Below are positions 14,700 to 23,794 of a stretch of DNA of 46,181 nt, one piece after another. Source of the DNA: Planctomycetia bacterium (GTDB lineage Bacteria; Planctomycetota; Planctomycetia; Pirellulales; Thermoguttaceae); assembly GCA_030539035.1 (NCBI GenBank), contig JAUNSU010000018.1:1-46181 (forward strand), in the 5' to 3' direction. The position numbers were made by a program, and so were the translations under genes. The notes beneath the pieces are model-generated. The model made no database searches. It was not told where the DNA came from and saw only the letters and a program-made list of their open reading frames with translations. Each line of letters begins with the position of its first letter. Positions within the stretch are counted from its first letter, which is position 1.

Positions 14700-17265
14700 T
14701 ACAAAGAACAACAGCCGCGTCGATCTTGCATTTGAATATCTTGACCAGCTTCCGTTTCCTCCTTATCCGTTCCAGGAACAGGCGATACTCTCCTGGTTTG
14801 AATCGGATCAGGGAGTTCTCGTCTGCGCTCCAACGGGAATGGGGAAAACGATTGTCGCCGAAGCCGGGCTCTTCGAAGCCCTGAAGAGAAGAAAACGGGC
14901 TTATTACACGACCCCTCTGATCGCGCTCACCGAGCAAAAATACAGGGAGATCCAGGAATCCGCCGAGCGCTGGGGGTTTTCCCGGGATGATGTCGGACTG
15001 ATCACCGGAAATCGACGCGAAAATCCCGACGCACTGATCCTGGTTGTTGTCGCCGAGATCCTCTTCAACCGGCTTCTCGGATCCGATCTCTTCACATCTG
15101 CGGAAGATCCCAAGGAATCCGGCCTCCAATCGGAATCCCCGAAAGATCGTCCGGACTTCGATTTCGATAATACGGAAGTGGTCGTAATGGATGAATTCCA
15201 TTACTTTTCCGATTCCGAACGGGGAATCGTCTGGGAATTCACTCTCGGCCTTCTTCCGAAGCAGATCCGGACCCTTCTGATCTCCGCAACGGTTGGAAAC
15301 GCCTATGAATTCACCAGCTGGCTTCGCAATACCGCCGGACGGACTCTTTCGATTATCCAATCGGATGAGCGTAAAGTTCCTTTGGTCTATTCCTGGGTCG
15401 GAGATAAACTCCTTCCGGAACTTCTGGAAGAGATGCACCGGGGAACCGATGAAGAACGGCTTGTTCCCGCCCTGGTCTTTTGCTTCAACAGGGACGAATG
15501 CTGGGATGTCGCCGAGATCGTCAAGGGAAAAAATATCATCGATGCGGCCCGTCAAAAACAGATCGCGGAATATCTCGAATCTTATTCCTGGAACGAAGGA
15601 GCGGGTCCCAAGATCAAGCAGCTTCTTCTTCGCGGGATCGGAGTTCATCACGCCGGAGTCCTTCCGAAATACCGCCGGATCGTCGAAGATCTTTTCCAGC
15701 AGAAGCTTCTCTCCATTACAGTCTGCACGGAGACTCTTGCGGCGGGGATCAATCTCCCGGCGCGATCGGTAGTGCTTCCCACCTTGATGAAAGGCCCGCC
15801 CGGCGAAAAGAAAATGGTCGAATCAAGTACCGCTCATCAGATCTTCGGACGCGCCGGCCGTCCTCAATACGACGATCGGGGATACGTGTTCGTCCTTGCC
15901 CATGAAGATGATGTCCGAATTGCCCGGTTCAAGGAAAAATACGATCAGATCCCGGAAGATACCAAAGATCCCAAGCTGCGGGAAGCGAAGAAAAAGCTGA
16001 AAAAGAAGATGCCTACCCGTAATCCGAACGTTCAGTATTGGACCGAGGAGATGTTCAACAAGCTGCAAACGCTTCCGCCGGGCAAATTGACGAGCCGCGG
16101 TCCCCTCCCCTGGCGTCTGCTCGCGCATTTGATCGAATCGAATCCCGATCTGAAGCCGGTTCGGACCCTTGCGTCTCATCGCCTGATGGGCGCAAAACGC
16201 CTGTTCGGAATGCAAAAATCACTGGATCAAATGCTCTTTACCCTTTGGCGCGGAGGATATATCCGACTGGAACCCAATCCGACCGACTTCGGAATTCCTT
16301 CTTCTCCTGAAGCGGTCGCACAGGAAAAAATCGCGGAAAAACAAAAAAAAGAAGAAGAACGAAAGAATCAGCCTTTTGCGGCGGGTCTGTTCGATGATTC
16401 TCTGCTGGAAACGGATCTTTTTGCCGATGATACCTGGGACGGTGAAAAAAAATCACAGAATTCCTCTGAAAAGGAAAGTCCAAAAAACATTATCAGTTCA
16501 GGGAGCAAAGATTCTTCTTCGGAGGAACCGGTCATCTACAAAGCGGAGAGAGCTTATCCGACAGAGAAACTCAAACTTCTTACCCATTTTCGCGGATTGA
16601 ATCCGATCTACGGAGCGTTTCTTCTGGAGCAGTTGGGAACGGCGGACCGCGCGGAACGGATCCAGGCGTTCGAAAGCATTCTGGAACTGCCCGGCTCGGT
16701 TGCCCATTTTGTTCGGGTTCCCCGCCAGGAAGAGCTTCCGCCCGGCCCTCTCGCTCAAAATCGATTGGACAAGCAGCTTCTGGAACTGGGATTGGCAACG
16801 ATCGAGGAGCTTGTCCCGAAAACGGAAGAAGAGAAACAGGAAGAATGGGAACAGCGAAAACGGTTCGGCGGATACGCGGAAGAACGAGTCTTTGTCCTGG
16901 ATTTCGCGGACAAGTTGAAAAGACTGTTCGAATACGAATATCCCGGAGTCAATGTAAAGACTTCTTCCGTTTGGGCAGCCGGAGAGATCCTTCTCGAATT
17001 CAACGGAAACTTTGATAAGTTCATTACATCGAACCGGATGCAAAAGCAGGAAGGAACCATCTTCCGGCATCTTCTCCGGCTGATCCTTCTTTTGGAAGAA
17101 TTCCATGAAGTCGTTCCCGCGGACACGACTGCTTATGAATGGCGAACGGATCTGGAAGAGATCGGATCGATGCTGATCGAATGCTGCCGTAAAGTGGATC
17201 CCGCAAGCACCGAGGAAACGCTGAAAGTGTCCCGACAGCCGGATTTCCTTGAAATCAAGGGATAA
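14692..17265 (+). CDS. Ski2/Mtr4-like superfamily 2 helicase
   Basis: 857 residues. The helicase core has FQEQAILSW (Q-motif-like), Walker A APTGMGKT (46-53), Walker B DEFH (167-170), SAT (198-200), the Mtr4/Ski2-type segment GIGVHHAGVLPKYRR, TVCTETLAAGINLPA and QIFGRAGRPQ. This arrangement is that of Ski2, Mtr4 and Hel308 helicases rather than RecQ or RecG. The middle has a charged, low-complexity linker (about 540-620: KKEEERKN, then a Ser/Lys/Glu-rich stretch). The C-terminal third is helical and may correspond to a DSHCT-like bundle (RLILLLEEFHEV). Ski2-like proteins of this size are uncommon in bacteria but occur in planctomycetes and actinobacteria. It probably remodels RNA or DNA. It starts inside the end of the HAD gene. 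Substrate unknown. Confidence 0.88.
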   Translation: MSDTKNNSRVDLAFEYLDQLPFPPYPFQEQAILSWFESDQGVLVCAPTGMGKTIVAEAGLFEALKRRKRAYYTTPLIALTEQKYREIQESAERWGFSRDDVGLITGNRRENPDALILVVVAEILFNRLLGSDLFTSAEDPKESGLQSESPKDRPDFDFDNTEVVVMDEFHYFSDSERGIVWEFTLGLLPKQIRTLLISATVGNAYEFTSWLRNTAGRTLSIIQSDERKVPLVYSWVGDKLLPELLEEMHRGTDEERLVPALVFCFNRDECWDVAEIVKGKNIIDAARQKQIAEYLESYSWNEGAGPKIKQLLLRGIGVHHAGVLPKYRRIVEDLFQQKLLSITVCTETLAAGINLPARSVVLPTLMKGPPGEKKMVESSTAHQIFGRAGRPQYDDRGYVFVLAHEDDVRIARFKEKYDQIPEDTKDPKLREAKKKLKKKMPTRNPNVQYWTEEMFNKLQTLPPGKLTSRGPLPWRLLAHLIESNPDLKPVRTLASHRLMGAKRLFGMQKSLDQMLFTLWRGGYIRLEPNPTDFGIPSSPEAVAQEKIAEKQKKEEERKNQPFAAGLFDDSLLETDLFADDTWDGEKKSQNSSEKESPKNIISSGSKDSSSEEPVIYKAERAYPTEKLKLLTHFRGLNPIYGAFLLEQLGTADRAERIQAFESILELPGSVAHFVRVPRQEELPPGPLAQNRLDKQLLELGLATIEELVPKTEEEKQEEWEQRKRFGGYAEERVFVLDFADKLKRLFEYEYPGVNVKTSSVWAAGEILLEFNGNFDKFITSNRMQKQEGTIFRHLLRLILLLEEFHEVVPADTTAYEWRTDLEEIGSMLIECCRKVDPASTEETLKVSRQPDFLEIKG

Positions 17266-17433
17266 AATCAGGGATCGAACACAAAAAAGAACACATCCAT
17301 TTCGGCAGAAATGATTTTGCAGCCGTTTCTGCCTTGTCGGTTTCTTCCTTGTGCTCTTCCCTTTGATTATTCAATTCTGAATTCATAAATATTGTAAAAA
17401 AGGATAAAAGAGGTCCGATTAAAAAATTTTTTG

Positions 17434-17462
17434 TTGACATAATTTACAAACTGTATTATAAT
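17434..17462 (+). promoter_or_regulatory. Perfect consensus sigma-70 promoter
   Basis: TTGACA (17434-17439), exactly 17 bp, then TATAAT (17457-17462), with an AT-rich tract upstream (AAAAAATTTTTTG). It starts the phosphatase-lipoprotein unit about 45 nt before the ATG. Both hexamers are at full consensus, which is rare for a natural chromosomal promoter. Confidence 0.9.
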
Positions 17463-17514
17463 AAAATTGATTTAAATTCTCATTTTTCTTCAAAAATTTA
17501 GAATACAATGTGAA

Positions 17515-19173
17515 ATGGTAAAAACGAAAAAAGTAGGCAATACAGTTATCATTTACTTTTTGATACTGGCCTTTACAATTATTGGGACCTATACGATCTC
17601 GATCTATTTTCATCAGCGTCGTTTTTTGATGGATGAATACGGTCGAAACGCGAAAACGGCCGCCAACTATATAGCCCATTCGATCAGGGACGACGGTCTG
17701 GTTGATCTGTTGAAGAAATATTCGGAAACTTTAAAAACTGATGATAAGTATTACGAAATTCAAAACAGAATGACCACTTTTAAAACCGCATCCAGTTTGA
17801 CGTATTTATATGTTTTTGTAATTCGCGATGGGAAACAATGCTATCTGTTCGATACGACCTCTCCTGATATCACTTACAAGCTGGGGGATTTCGAAAGAAT
17901 GGATCCCAAAAATTATCAGCTGGCCATTGAATTGTTCAAGACCGGTAATTTTTCGGATACTTATACGGAAACTTATGAAGTCAATCATACAAAATACTAC
18001 GGCAATCTTGTTTCCGCTTACGCTCCTATTCTGGATTCGGACGGCAAGTTAATTGCCCTGGTCGGCGCCGACTTTCGGATGAGCGAACTCTTTGCAAAAC
18101 TGAATCATTTTATTTTAATGACCATTACACAGTCTTCCATTCTTCTGAGTCTGTTCCTTTTATGCGGTTTTCTCATGATTCGGCACCGAATTCTCAAACC
18201 GATCAGTACATTGGCCGGAACAATGAAGAATTACATCCTCTCGGAACACAAAGACGAATCGATTCATGAGCATCTTGTCGAAATCAAATCGAATAATGAA
18301 ATCGGGCAGCTGGCCGAAATTTACAATAATCTTGTTCTGGAGATCGAGCATTTTGTATCTGAACTTCGGGAATCGTCCAACAAACGGATCCGTTCGGAAG
18401 GGGATATGCGCGCCGCCAAAGCGATCCAGCAGGGGATTCTTCCGAACCATTTTCCTCCGACCGCAAAGCAGCCGAACGTCTCTGTTGCCGGCAATGTCAA
18501 TACGGCCCGTGAGGTCGGCGGAGATCTGTTCGACGCTTTTACGCCGGATGATGATCATCTTGTTCTTATTGTCGGCGATGTTTCCGGAAAAGGAATACCG
18601 GCCGCGCTTTTTATGTCGATTACGCAAACACTTCAGCGGAATCTTTCGCATCAGTCTTTGGATCCGGGCAAGATCGCGAGCAATCTTAATCAGCTTTTAA
18701 CGAATCAGAATAATACGGGCATGTTTGTTACCTGGTGGATCGGCGTGCTCAATACCCGTACAGGTGAACTTTCCTACTGCAATGCGGGACACAATCATCC
18801 GTTCCTCAAACGGGCCGACGGTTCCGTTTTGAAGCTGGAAGAGGTTCATGGGCTTCCTTTGGCGATTGTTGCCGATAATGTGTATGAGTCGTCGAAGATC
18901 AATCTGCATCACGGTGATCTGCTCGTCCTTTATACGGATGGTGTTTCGGAAGCATTTCGATCGGAAAGTGAATGCTATACGCCGGAAAGACTGTCCGAAT
19001 TTATGCGAATTACGAAATTCGAATCTGCCGGAGACGCTTTGACGAAGATCGGAAAGAATCTGGATGAATTTGTAAACGGCTGGGAACAGAGCGATGACAT
19101 TACCCTGCTTATCGCCCAGTATTTTGACTTGCAAAAAGATAAAGATGATGTCTCTCTGCAGGTAACCCAATAA
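17515..19173 (+). CDS. Membrane sensor with HAMP and SpoIIE/RsbU-type PP2C phosphatase domain
   Basis: 552 residues. A membrane helix (about 10-30) is followed by an extracytoplasmic sensing region of ~165 residues (Cache/PAS-like, with SLTYLYVFVIRDGK and LVGADF). A second helix (about 200-222) and a HAMP linker (HRILKPISTLAGTM to about 280) come next, then a C-terminal PP2C-like domain of the SpoIIE/RsbU group (about 315-540). Metal-binding motifs are present: EVGGDLFD, VGDVSGKGIPAALFMS, LYTDGVSEA and SDDITLL. Such proteins dephosphorylate anti-sigma-factor antagonists in partner-switching pathways, but no STAS protein or anti-sigma kinase is encoded nearby. The ribosome site is weak. It is driven by a perfect consensus promoter and followed after 8-20 bp by a lipoprotein gene. 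Confidence 0.9.
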   Translation: MVKTKKVGNTVIIYFLILAFTIIGTYTISIYFHQRRFLMDEYGRNAKTAANYIAHSIRDDGLVDLLKKYSETLKTDDKYYEIQNRMTTFKTASSLTYLYVFVIRDGKQCYLFDTTSPDITYKLGDFERMDPKNYQLAIELFKTGNFSDTYTETYEVNHTKYYGNLVSAYAPILDSDGKLIALVGADFRMSELFAKLNHFILMTITQSSILLSLFLLCGFLMIRHRILKPISTLAGTMKNYILSEHKDESIHEHLVEIKSNNEIGQLAEIYNNLVLEIEHFVSELRESSNKRIRSEGDMRAAKAIQQGILPNHFPPTAKQPNVSVAGNVNTAREVGGDLFDAFTPDDDHLVLIVGDVSGKGIPAALFMSITQTLQRNLSHQSLDPGKIASNLNQLLTNQNNTGMFVTWWIGVLNTRTGELSYCNAGHNHPFLKRADGSVLKLEEVHGLPLAIVADNVYESSKINLHHGDLLVLYTDGVSEAFRSESECYTPERLSEFMRITKFESAGDALTKIGKNLDEFVNGWEQSDDITLLIAQYFDLQKDKDDVSLQVTQ

Positions 19174-19193
19174 AAAATCGAATGGCCGGTATT

Positions 19194-20184
19194 ATGAAAC
19201 GATTGACGCTCTTTTCCGTTTTTGTTCTTGCTCTGATTTCTTTTTATTGTTCCTGCGGAAAAGCCTCAAATCCCATCGTTTCCCATCCGAAGCCGGAACC
19301 TGAAATATCACGAACACTGAGTCGGAACGAAGCCGAAAAAGTGTTTGAATCATTGAATAATAAATGCTCTTCTTTAAGATGGAAATGCCGAATTGAAAAA
19401 AATATTAAAATTTCTGATTCCGACGAAAATGGATCCGCCCTGAAAACGAAGGGTGATTTTTTCGAAGAGTACACTGTCTTGTATGATGTTAAAAGAAAGC
19501 GTTTTTGCGTAGAAGGAAATTTTTGTCTTCCCTGGTATCAAGGAAAATCTCCGACAATAACCGGACAAAACAGGCTATTCTTATGATGGAGAAAAATGCA
19601 TAGGCTGGGAAAAAAGAAAAGATAAAACATCCAAAGGCAAGAACGATACTGGGACTGCGATAATTTCCGCAGATATTGAACAAGTTGCCGGCGTTAAGAA
19701 TTTTATCAATACAAACGGTGCCTGTGCAGGATACGGAATTGGTTTTCCCATGCAGTTGACATTAACACAAAAAAATTATTTCGGCGCAATGTCCATTTAT
19801 GAATTGTTCCGCAAATGGAATTCTGATCGTTTATTGAATCTGAAAGAAATTTCTGATGGACAATGGATGATAGAAGGACTTATTGTGTGGTTAAACGGAA
19901 CGGACAGAAATATTCAGTTTGTATGTGATATAAATGGAGGCGGCTGTGTTCGTGAATTTGTTCGGATTTCGAAATTTTCGGGCAAAGATTATATTGAGAA
20001 TAAAATTATTGCAGAGTTTATTAAAGATGAAAAAGGACAGACATTGCCATCTGTTGTACGCAGTTTCTTTCCACTGGACAAACTGATGAATATTACGACT
20101 TATTCGGAAATAGAGATCAATCCTCCTGTTCAAGATAACATGTTTCAAGTAAAAATTCCGGAAGGGATCCGTATAATTGATTAG
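19194..20184 (+). pseudogene. Frameshifted lipoprotein gene
   Basis: Two frames continue each other. The first (from the ATG at 19194; another ATG lies at 19182) gives MKRLTLFSVFVLALISFYCSC, a lipoprotein-type signal with Cys as acylation site, then a soluble domain to about 19570. The second frame then carries the domain on to 20184 (PDKTGYSYDGEKCIGWEK through PEGIRIID). Removing one A from the AAAA run at 19566-19569 joins them cleanly as ITGQTGYSYDG, so a one-base insertion is the simplest explanation: a real mutation, a phase-variable site or a sequence error. The joined product would be ~330 residues with no family I recognise. It follows the phosphatase closely and is probably co-transcribed. 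Its stop codon lies inside the edge of repeat locus B, so the C-terminus may have been altered by repeat arrival. Confidence 0.72.
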
Positions 20185-20480
20185 TGTTTAGTGATTAGTG
20201 ATTAGCGGGAGACAGAGGCGCAGCTGTCGTTCTGTGAACGGGTAAAAATCTTTAAAAAACACAATCTCCCATTAACCCAGGGAAGCGGTGAAAACATCGA
20301 TATCCGAAAAAGGCGGAAACCCGAGCGCTGGGACGGGTAAGCGTCCTCGCCCTCCCGGTGGCAACGCCGCCGCTCTGTGAAAGAGTTGAAATCTCTAAAA
20401 AACGCGGGAATTTGATTAAGGATTGGACCACAGTCCTCCGGGCGATATTCCCTAATTCCGTTCGCTTCGCTCCCTCTGCC
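20179..20480. repeat. Repeat locus B
   Basis: Starts with the GATTAGTGTTTAGTGATTAG edge and then GCGGG. Modules in order: GCAGCTGTCGTTCTGTGAA; TCTTTAAAAAACACAATCTC with CCATTAACCC; AGGGAAGCGGTGAAAAC; CGCTGGGACGGGTAAGCGTC with CTCGC; GCCGCTCTGTGAAAGAGTTG with AAATCTC; CTCCGGGCGAT; and finally TCCCTAATTCCGTTCGCTTC with GCTCC. Most recur at 38 kb, 40.4 kb or 46.1 kb in the same relative order. The first bases supply the stop codon of the preceding lipoprotein gene. No protein is evident. Confidence 0.85.
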
Positions 20481-20517
20481 CCGGTTTTCACAAAATCTAT
20501 GCTTTTTCACATGTCTA

Positions 20518-20546
20518 TTGACATTCGTTTTGAGATCCATTATCAT
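20518..20546 (+). promoter_or_regulatory. Promoter of the PIG-L deacetylase gene
   Basis: TTGACA (20518-20523), a 17-bp spacer, then TATCAT (20541-20546), about 85 bp before the start codon. It lies just outside repeat locus B. Confidence 0.7.
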
Positions 20547-20629
20547 AAGGGTTTGATCTTACCGGGTTTCCGCATTCGCATCGCGAAAATTGTTTCTGTT
20601 TAATCTTTATTTCATCAAGGAGTCGATCC

Positions 20630-21652
20630 ATGTCCGAACAAAATCGTCGAACGTTTATGAAAGCCGCCGCGCTGGGCGCGGTCTCCGCAGTTGCCGCCAA
20701 TCTTCCAAACGAACAGGCTGCCGCCGCCGAAAACCAGACCGCCGGATATGCGTCTAAAAATTTCACCGCGAAAAGTACTTTTAAAAAGAAAAAGGAACGA
20801 TCTTCCGGTATGGACAGCAATGTTCCCTTCACGGAAATCAAACGGCCTCTGCGAATCCTGATCTTCGGCGCTCATCCGGATGATGGGGAACTGAAAGCAG
20901 GCGGAGCAGCCGCTAAATGGGCAAAACAGGGACACGAGGTAATGATCTGCTCCGTTACCAATGGCAATATGGGATACTGGAAAAATACCGGAGCTCCGCT
21001 GGCCGCACGGCGAAAAGCCGAAGTGGAAAAAGCCGATAAAATGCTCGGCGCAACCAGTAAAGTCCTCGATATCGACGATTCGACCCTGATGCCGACCCAT
21101 GAAAATCGCCTGAAATTGATCAAAGTGATCCGGGAATGGAAAGCCGATATCGTAATGGGCCATCGGCCTTGCGATTATCAGGCCGATCATCGCTATTTGG
21201 GTGTGCTCATGCAGGATACCGCATTCATGGCCGCAGTGCCCGGCGTCTTACCGGAAATCCCCGCCATTCCGAATCCCGTTTATCTCTATCTTTACGATTA
21301 TTTTCAAAGACCTTATCCGTTTATCCCCGATATCGCCATCGATATTGATCCGGTCGCCGATCTGAAAACCAAAGCGGTCGATGTAATGGAATCCCAATTC
21401 TATGAAGGCGGATGTATGTCGAACGATTCCGTCCTTCCCAAAACGCCAGAAGAAGCGAAAAAACGACATGAAGAAATCGAAAAGATCCTTGCTTACCGAA
21501 ATGTTCGCGCCGCCAACTTCTTCCGTGATGCCCTGATCAAACAATACGGTCCGGAAAAAGGAAAGAAGATCAAGAACGCCGAATTCTTCGAGATCTGCGA
21601 ATACGGACGATCCCTTACCAAAGAAGAGATCGATTTCATCTTCCCGTTCTAA
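20630..21652 (+). CDS. Tat-exported PIG-L/LmbE family deacetylase
   Basis: 340 residues. The N-terminus NRRTFMKAAALGAVSAVAA is a Tat signal (RRTFMK), followed by an Ala-rich region. The LmbE/PIG-L fold begins about residue 70 with ILIFGAHPDDGELKAGG, where His-Pro-Asp-Asp gives two zinc ligands and the catalytic Asp. The third ligand is probably the His in CDYQADHRYLG. The family removes N-acetyl groups from GlcNAc-containing substrates (glycolipids, mycothiol or bacillithiol precursors, or free amino sugars). Export through Tat suggests an extracytoplasmic amino-sugar substrate and folding with the metal before transport. CAAGGAG precedes the ATG. The last four bases overlap the convergent dinG-like gene. 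Confidence 0.9.
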   Translation: MSEQNRRTFMKAAALGAVSAVAANLPNEQAAAAENQTAGYASKNFTAKSTFKKKKERSSGMDSNVPFTEIKRPLRILIFGAHPDDGELKAGGAAAKWAKQGHEVMICSVTNGNMGYWKNTGAPLAARRKAEVEKADKMLGATSKVLDIDDSTLMPTHENRLKLIKVIREWKADIVMGHRPCDYQADHRYLGVLMQDTAFMAAVPGVLPEIPAIPNPVYLYLYDYFQRPYPFIPDIAIDIDPVADLKTKAVDVMESQFYEGGCMSNDSVLPKTPEEAKKRHEEIEKILAYRNVRAANFFRDALIKQYGPEKGKKIKNAEFFEICEYGRSLTKEEIDFIFPF

Positions 21653-23784
21653 TGAAAAACGGAATCGACCCGAATCGACGCGTCGGGAAGAGCCTCCAAA
21701 AAGTTTTTCCCGTAAGATTTTGTATGTATGCGCGGATCCAGAACAACTACAAGTCCATGATCCGTTTTCGTCCGGATCAGGCGTCCGATCCCCTGTTTGA
21801 ACTTTAATACCGCGCTCGGCAGCTGATATTCCCGAAATGGATTGCCGCCCCTTTTCCGAATCGCTTCCAGACGGGCTTCCGTGAGCGGGTGGTTCGGAAC
21901 GAAAAAGGGAAGCTTGGAAATGATCACATTGCGCAGTCCTTCGCCGGGAACATCGACCCCTTGCCAAAAGCTGTCCGTTCCGAAAAGAATACTTCTTCGA
22001 TCCTTTTTGAACTCTTCAAGCATTTTCGTTCGAGGGACAGCATCGGCCTGCGAAAAAAAAGGCAAGCTCTTTTCGGCGAACCAGGGAAGAAGTTCACTTC
22101 CCATTCGGCGCAAAAACGAATAGCTTGTAAAAAGCACAAAAGCGCCGCCGTCCGTTTCTTCAAGATAGCGCTGGAGCATATCCCGAAAAATTCTCTGATA
22201 GTCGGGATTGAGTTCTTCCGGTTCTGGAATTCCTTTGAGGAGAACAAGTTTCATCTGTTTTTTATAATCGAAAGGACTTCCGACCTGAAGAGAAGGGACC
22301 GTGGTCAATCCGATACGGGAACGAAAAAAGGTGAACGCTTTTTCGGTTTCGGCGGGCGTAATCGTTCGTTTTTTTCCATTTCCTGCGGCAAGGGTCGCGC
22401 TGGTCATTACGACCGAAGCGATCTTTCCGAAAAGATTTTCTCTTAAAAGAGGTCCGATATCGATGGGGGCCGCTTCCATGGAGACTCTTCTTTGTCCGCG
22501 GGAAACCGACTCTTCAAGCCAATAGACCATATCGGGATCCTGATGGGAGAACCACAATTTCAGGGTATCAGCGATTTCCGTTGTTTTCGCACGGGCCGCG
22601 TTCAATTCCGCTTTCAAGGGGGGTTCTTTCGTTTTTTCGATGATCAGGCGAAGAATATCCGCGAGCCGGACAAGCGCTTCACTTAATCCATTGACAACGA
22701 TGTCCGCTTCATAGACGCGTCCGTTTCCGCCCGGCCGATTTTCCAGCCAGAAAAGAAGAGAATTAAAAAGGGATTCGGATCGGCTGCGGCATTCGTCCAC
22801 CTGATCGCGGCCCTGTGTATAATGTTCCCCGTCTTCCCAGAGGAGTCCTTTCGACTGCCGCGTATTGTAAAGGCGATTCATCAGATAATCGATCTGTCCC
22901 TGCGTCAAGGAGATCCCGAGATGATCGGCGGCGACCTGTTCCATTGTATGCGCTTCATCGACCACAAGCAGATCGTATTGGGGAAGGATTCCCCGTCCGG
23001 ATCCCGAACGAAGAGCGATATCACTGAACAGGAGCGCGTGATTCGCGATGATCACCTGAGCGTTGGCGATTTGACGGCGCGCCTTATTATAAAAGCATTG
23101 ATCAAAAAAACGGCATTGTTTTCCAAGGCAGTTGCCCTGTTCACAGGCGACTTCGCTCCAGATCTCCCCAGGCGGCTTGGGAGAAAGTTCCGATCGGGAA
23201 CCGTCCAGCGTCTTTTTGCTCCAATTTTTCAGACGTTCAAGCTGATTCGATTGATCGTCGGAAAAAAGATTGACCATTTTTCGAATGGCCTGATCCAATC
23301 GGCGCAGACAAAGATAATTGGATCGTCCTTTTACGAGAACTGCGGTAAACTCATAGGGAAGAATACTTTGCAGAAAAGGAATATCCTTCTGGATCAGCTG
23401 TTCCTGAAGACTGATCGTATGAGTCGAGATCACGACTTTACGCAGTTTTCTGTCGTCCCCTTCCGGCTCGAACAAGAGCGGATCGCCGTTGAGAAAGCTC
23501 TCTTCGAGTTCTCTTCTCTCTTCGGACTTTTCTTCAGGAGGGGGAGGATTATCCATCGCGATTTGATCTTCGAGGACATGAAGGATCGCGGGGACCAGAT
23601 AGGCGAAGCTCTTCCCGACACCAGTTCCCGCTTCAACAGCGAGATGTGTTTTATCGCGAATTGCTTTCGCAACGGCAGCGGACATTGCCAACTGCTCGGA
23701 TCGGATCTCATAATGAGAGAGCCGCCGGGCGATCAGACCGTTCGGACCAAGAACATCATTAAAATCGATTATTTTATTTTCCAT
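21649..23784 (-). CDS. dinG: DinG/XPD-type ATP-dependent helicase
   Basis: 711 residues. Superfamily 2 helicase of the XPD/Rad3 group. Walker A EAGTGVGKS (51-59) is preceded by RSEQLAMSAAVAKAI. Four cysteines in ACEQGNCLGKQCRFFDQC probably bind the [4Fe-4S] cluster typical of DinG/YoaA. VVDEAH is Walker B, VVMTSATLAAG is motif III, and FGTDSFWQGVDVPGEGL and QGIGRLIRT are the C-terminal motifs. It unwinds DNA with 5'-3' polarity in the family and resolves D-loops, R-loops or replication-transcription conflicts. It is 10 bp behind argH on the same strand, hence likely the last gene of that operon. The ribosome site is a TAAGGAG-type sequence overlapping the end region of argH. Confidence 0.9.
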   Translation of the reverse strand: MENKIIDFNDVLGPNGLIARRLSHYEIRSEQLAMSAAVAKAIRDKTHLAVEAGTGVGKSFAYLVPAILHVLEDQIAMDNPPPPEEKSEERRELEESFLNGDPLLFEPEGDDRKLRKVVISTHTISLQEQLIQKDIPFLQSILPYEFTAVLVKGRSNYLCLRRLDQAIRKMVNLFSDDQSNQLERLKNWSKKTLDGSRSELSPKPPGEIWSEVACEQGNCLGKQCRFFDQCFYNKARRQIANAQVIIANHALLFSDIALRSGSGRGILPQYDLLVVDEAHTMEQVAADHLGISLTQGQIDYLMNRLYNTRQSKGLLWEDGEHYTQGRDQVDECRSRSESLFNSLLFWLENRPGGNGRVYEADIVVNGLSEALVRLADILRLIIEKTKEPPLKAELNAARAKTTEIADTLKLWFSHQDPDMVYWLEESVSRGQRRVSMEAAPIDIGPLLRENLFGKIASVVMTSATLAAGNGKKRTITPAETEKAFTFFRSRIGLTTVPSLQVGSPFDYKKQMKLVLLKGIPEPEELNPDYQRIFRDMLQRYLEETDGGAFVLFTSYSFLRRMGSELLPWFAEKSLPFFSQADAVPRTKMLEEFKKDRRSILFGTDSFWQGVDVPGEGLRNVIISKLPFFVPNHPLTEARLEAIRKRGGNPFREYQLPSAVLKFKQGIGRLIRTKTDHGLVVVLDPRIHTKSYGKNFLEALPDASIRVDSVFH

Positions 23785-23794
23785 TCAGAAAATT

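Noticed and set aside
19182-20184. Programmed +1 frameshifting in the lipoprotein gene
   Set aside because: There is no slippery heptamer, slow codon pair or downstream structure at the junction; a plain one-base insertion explains it.
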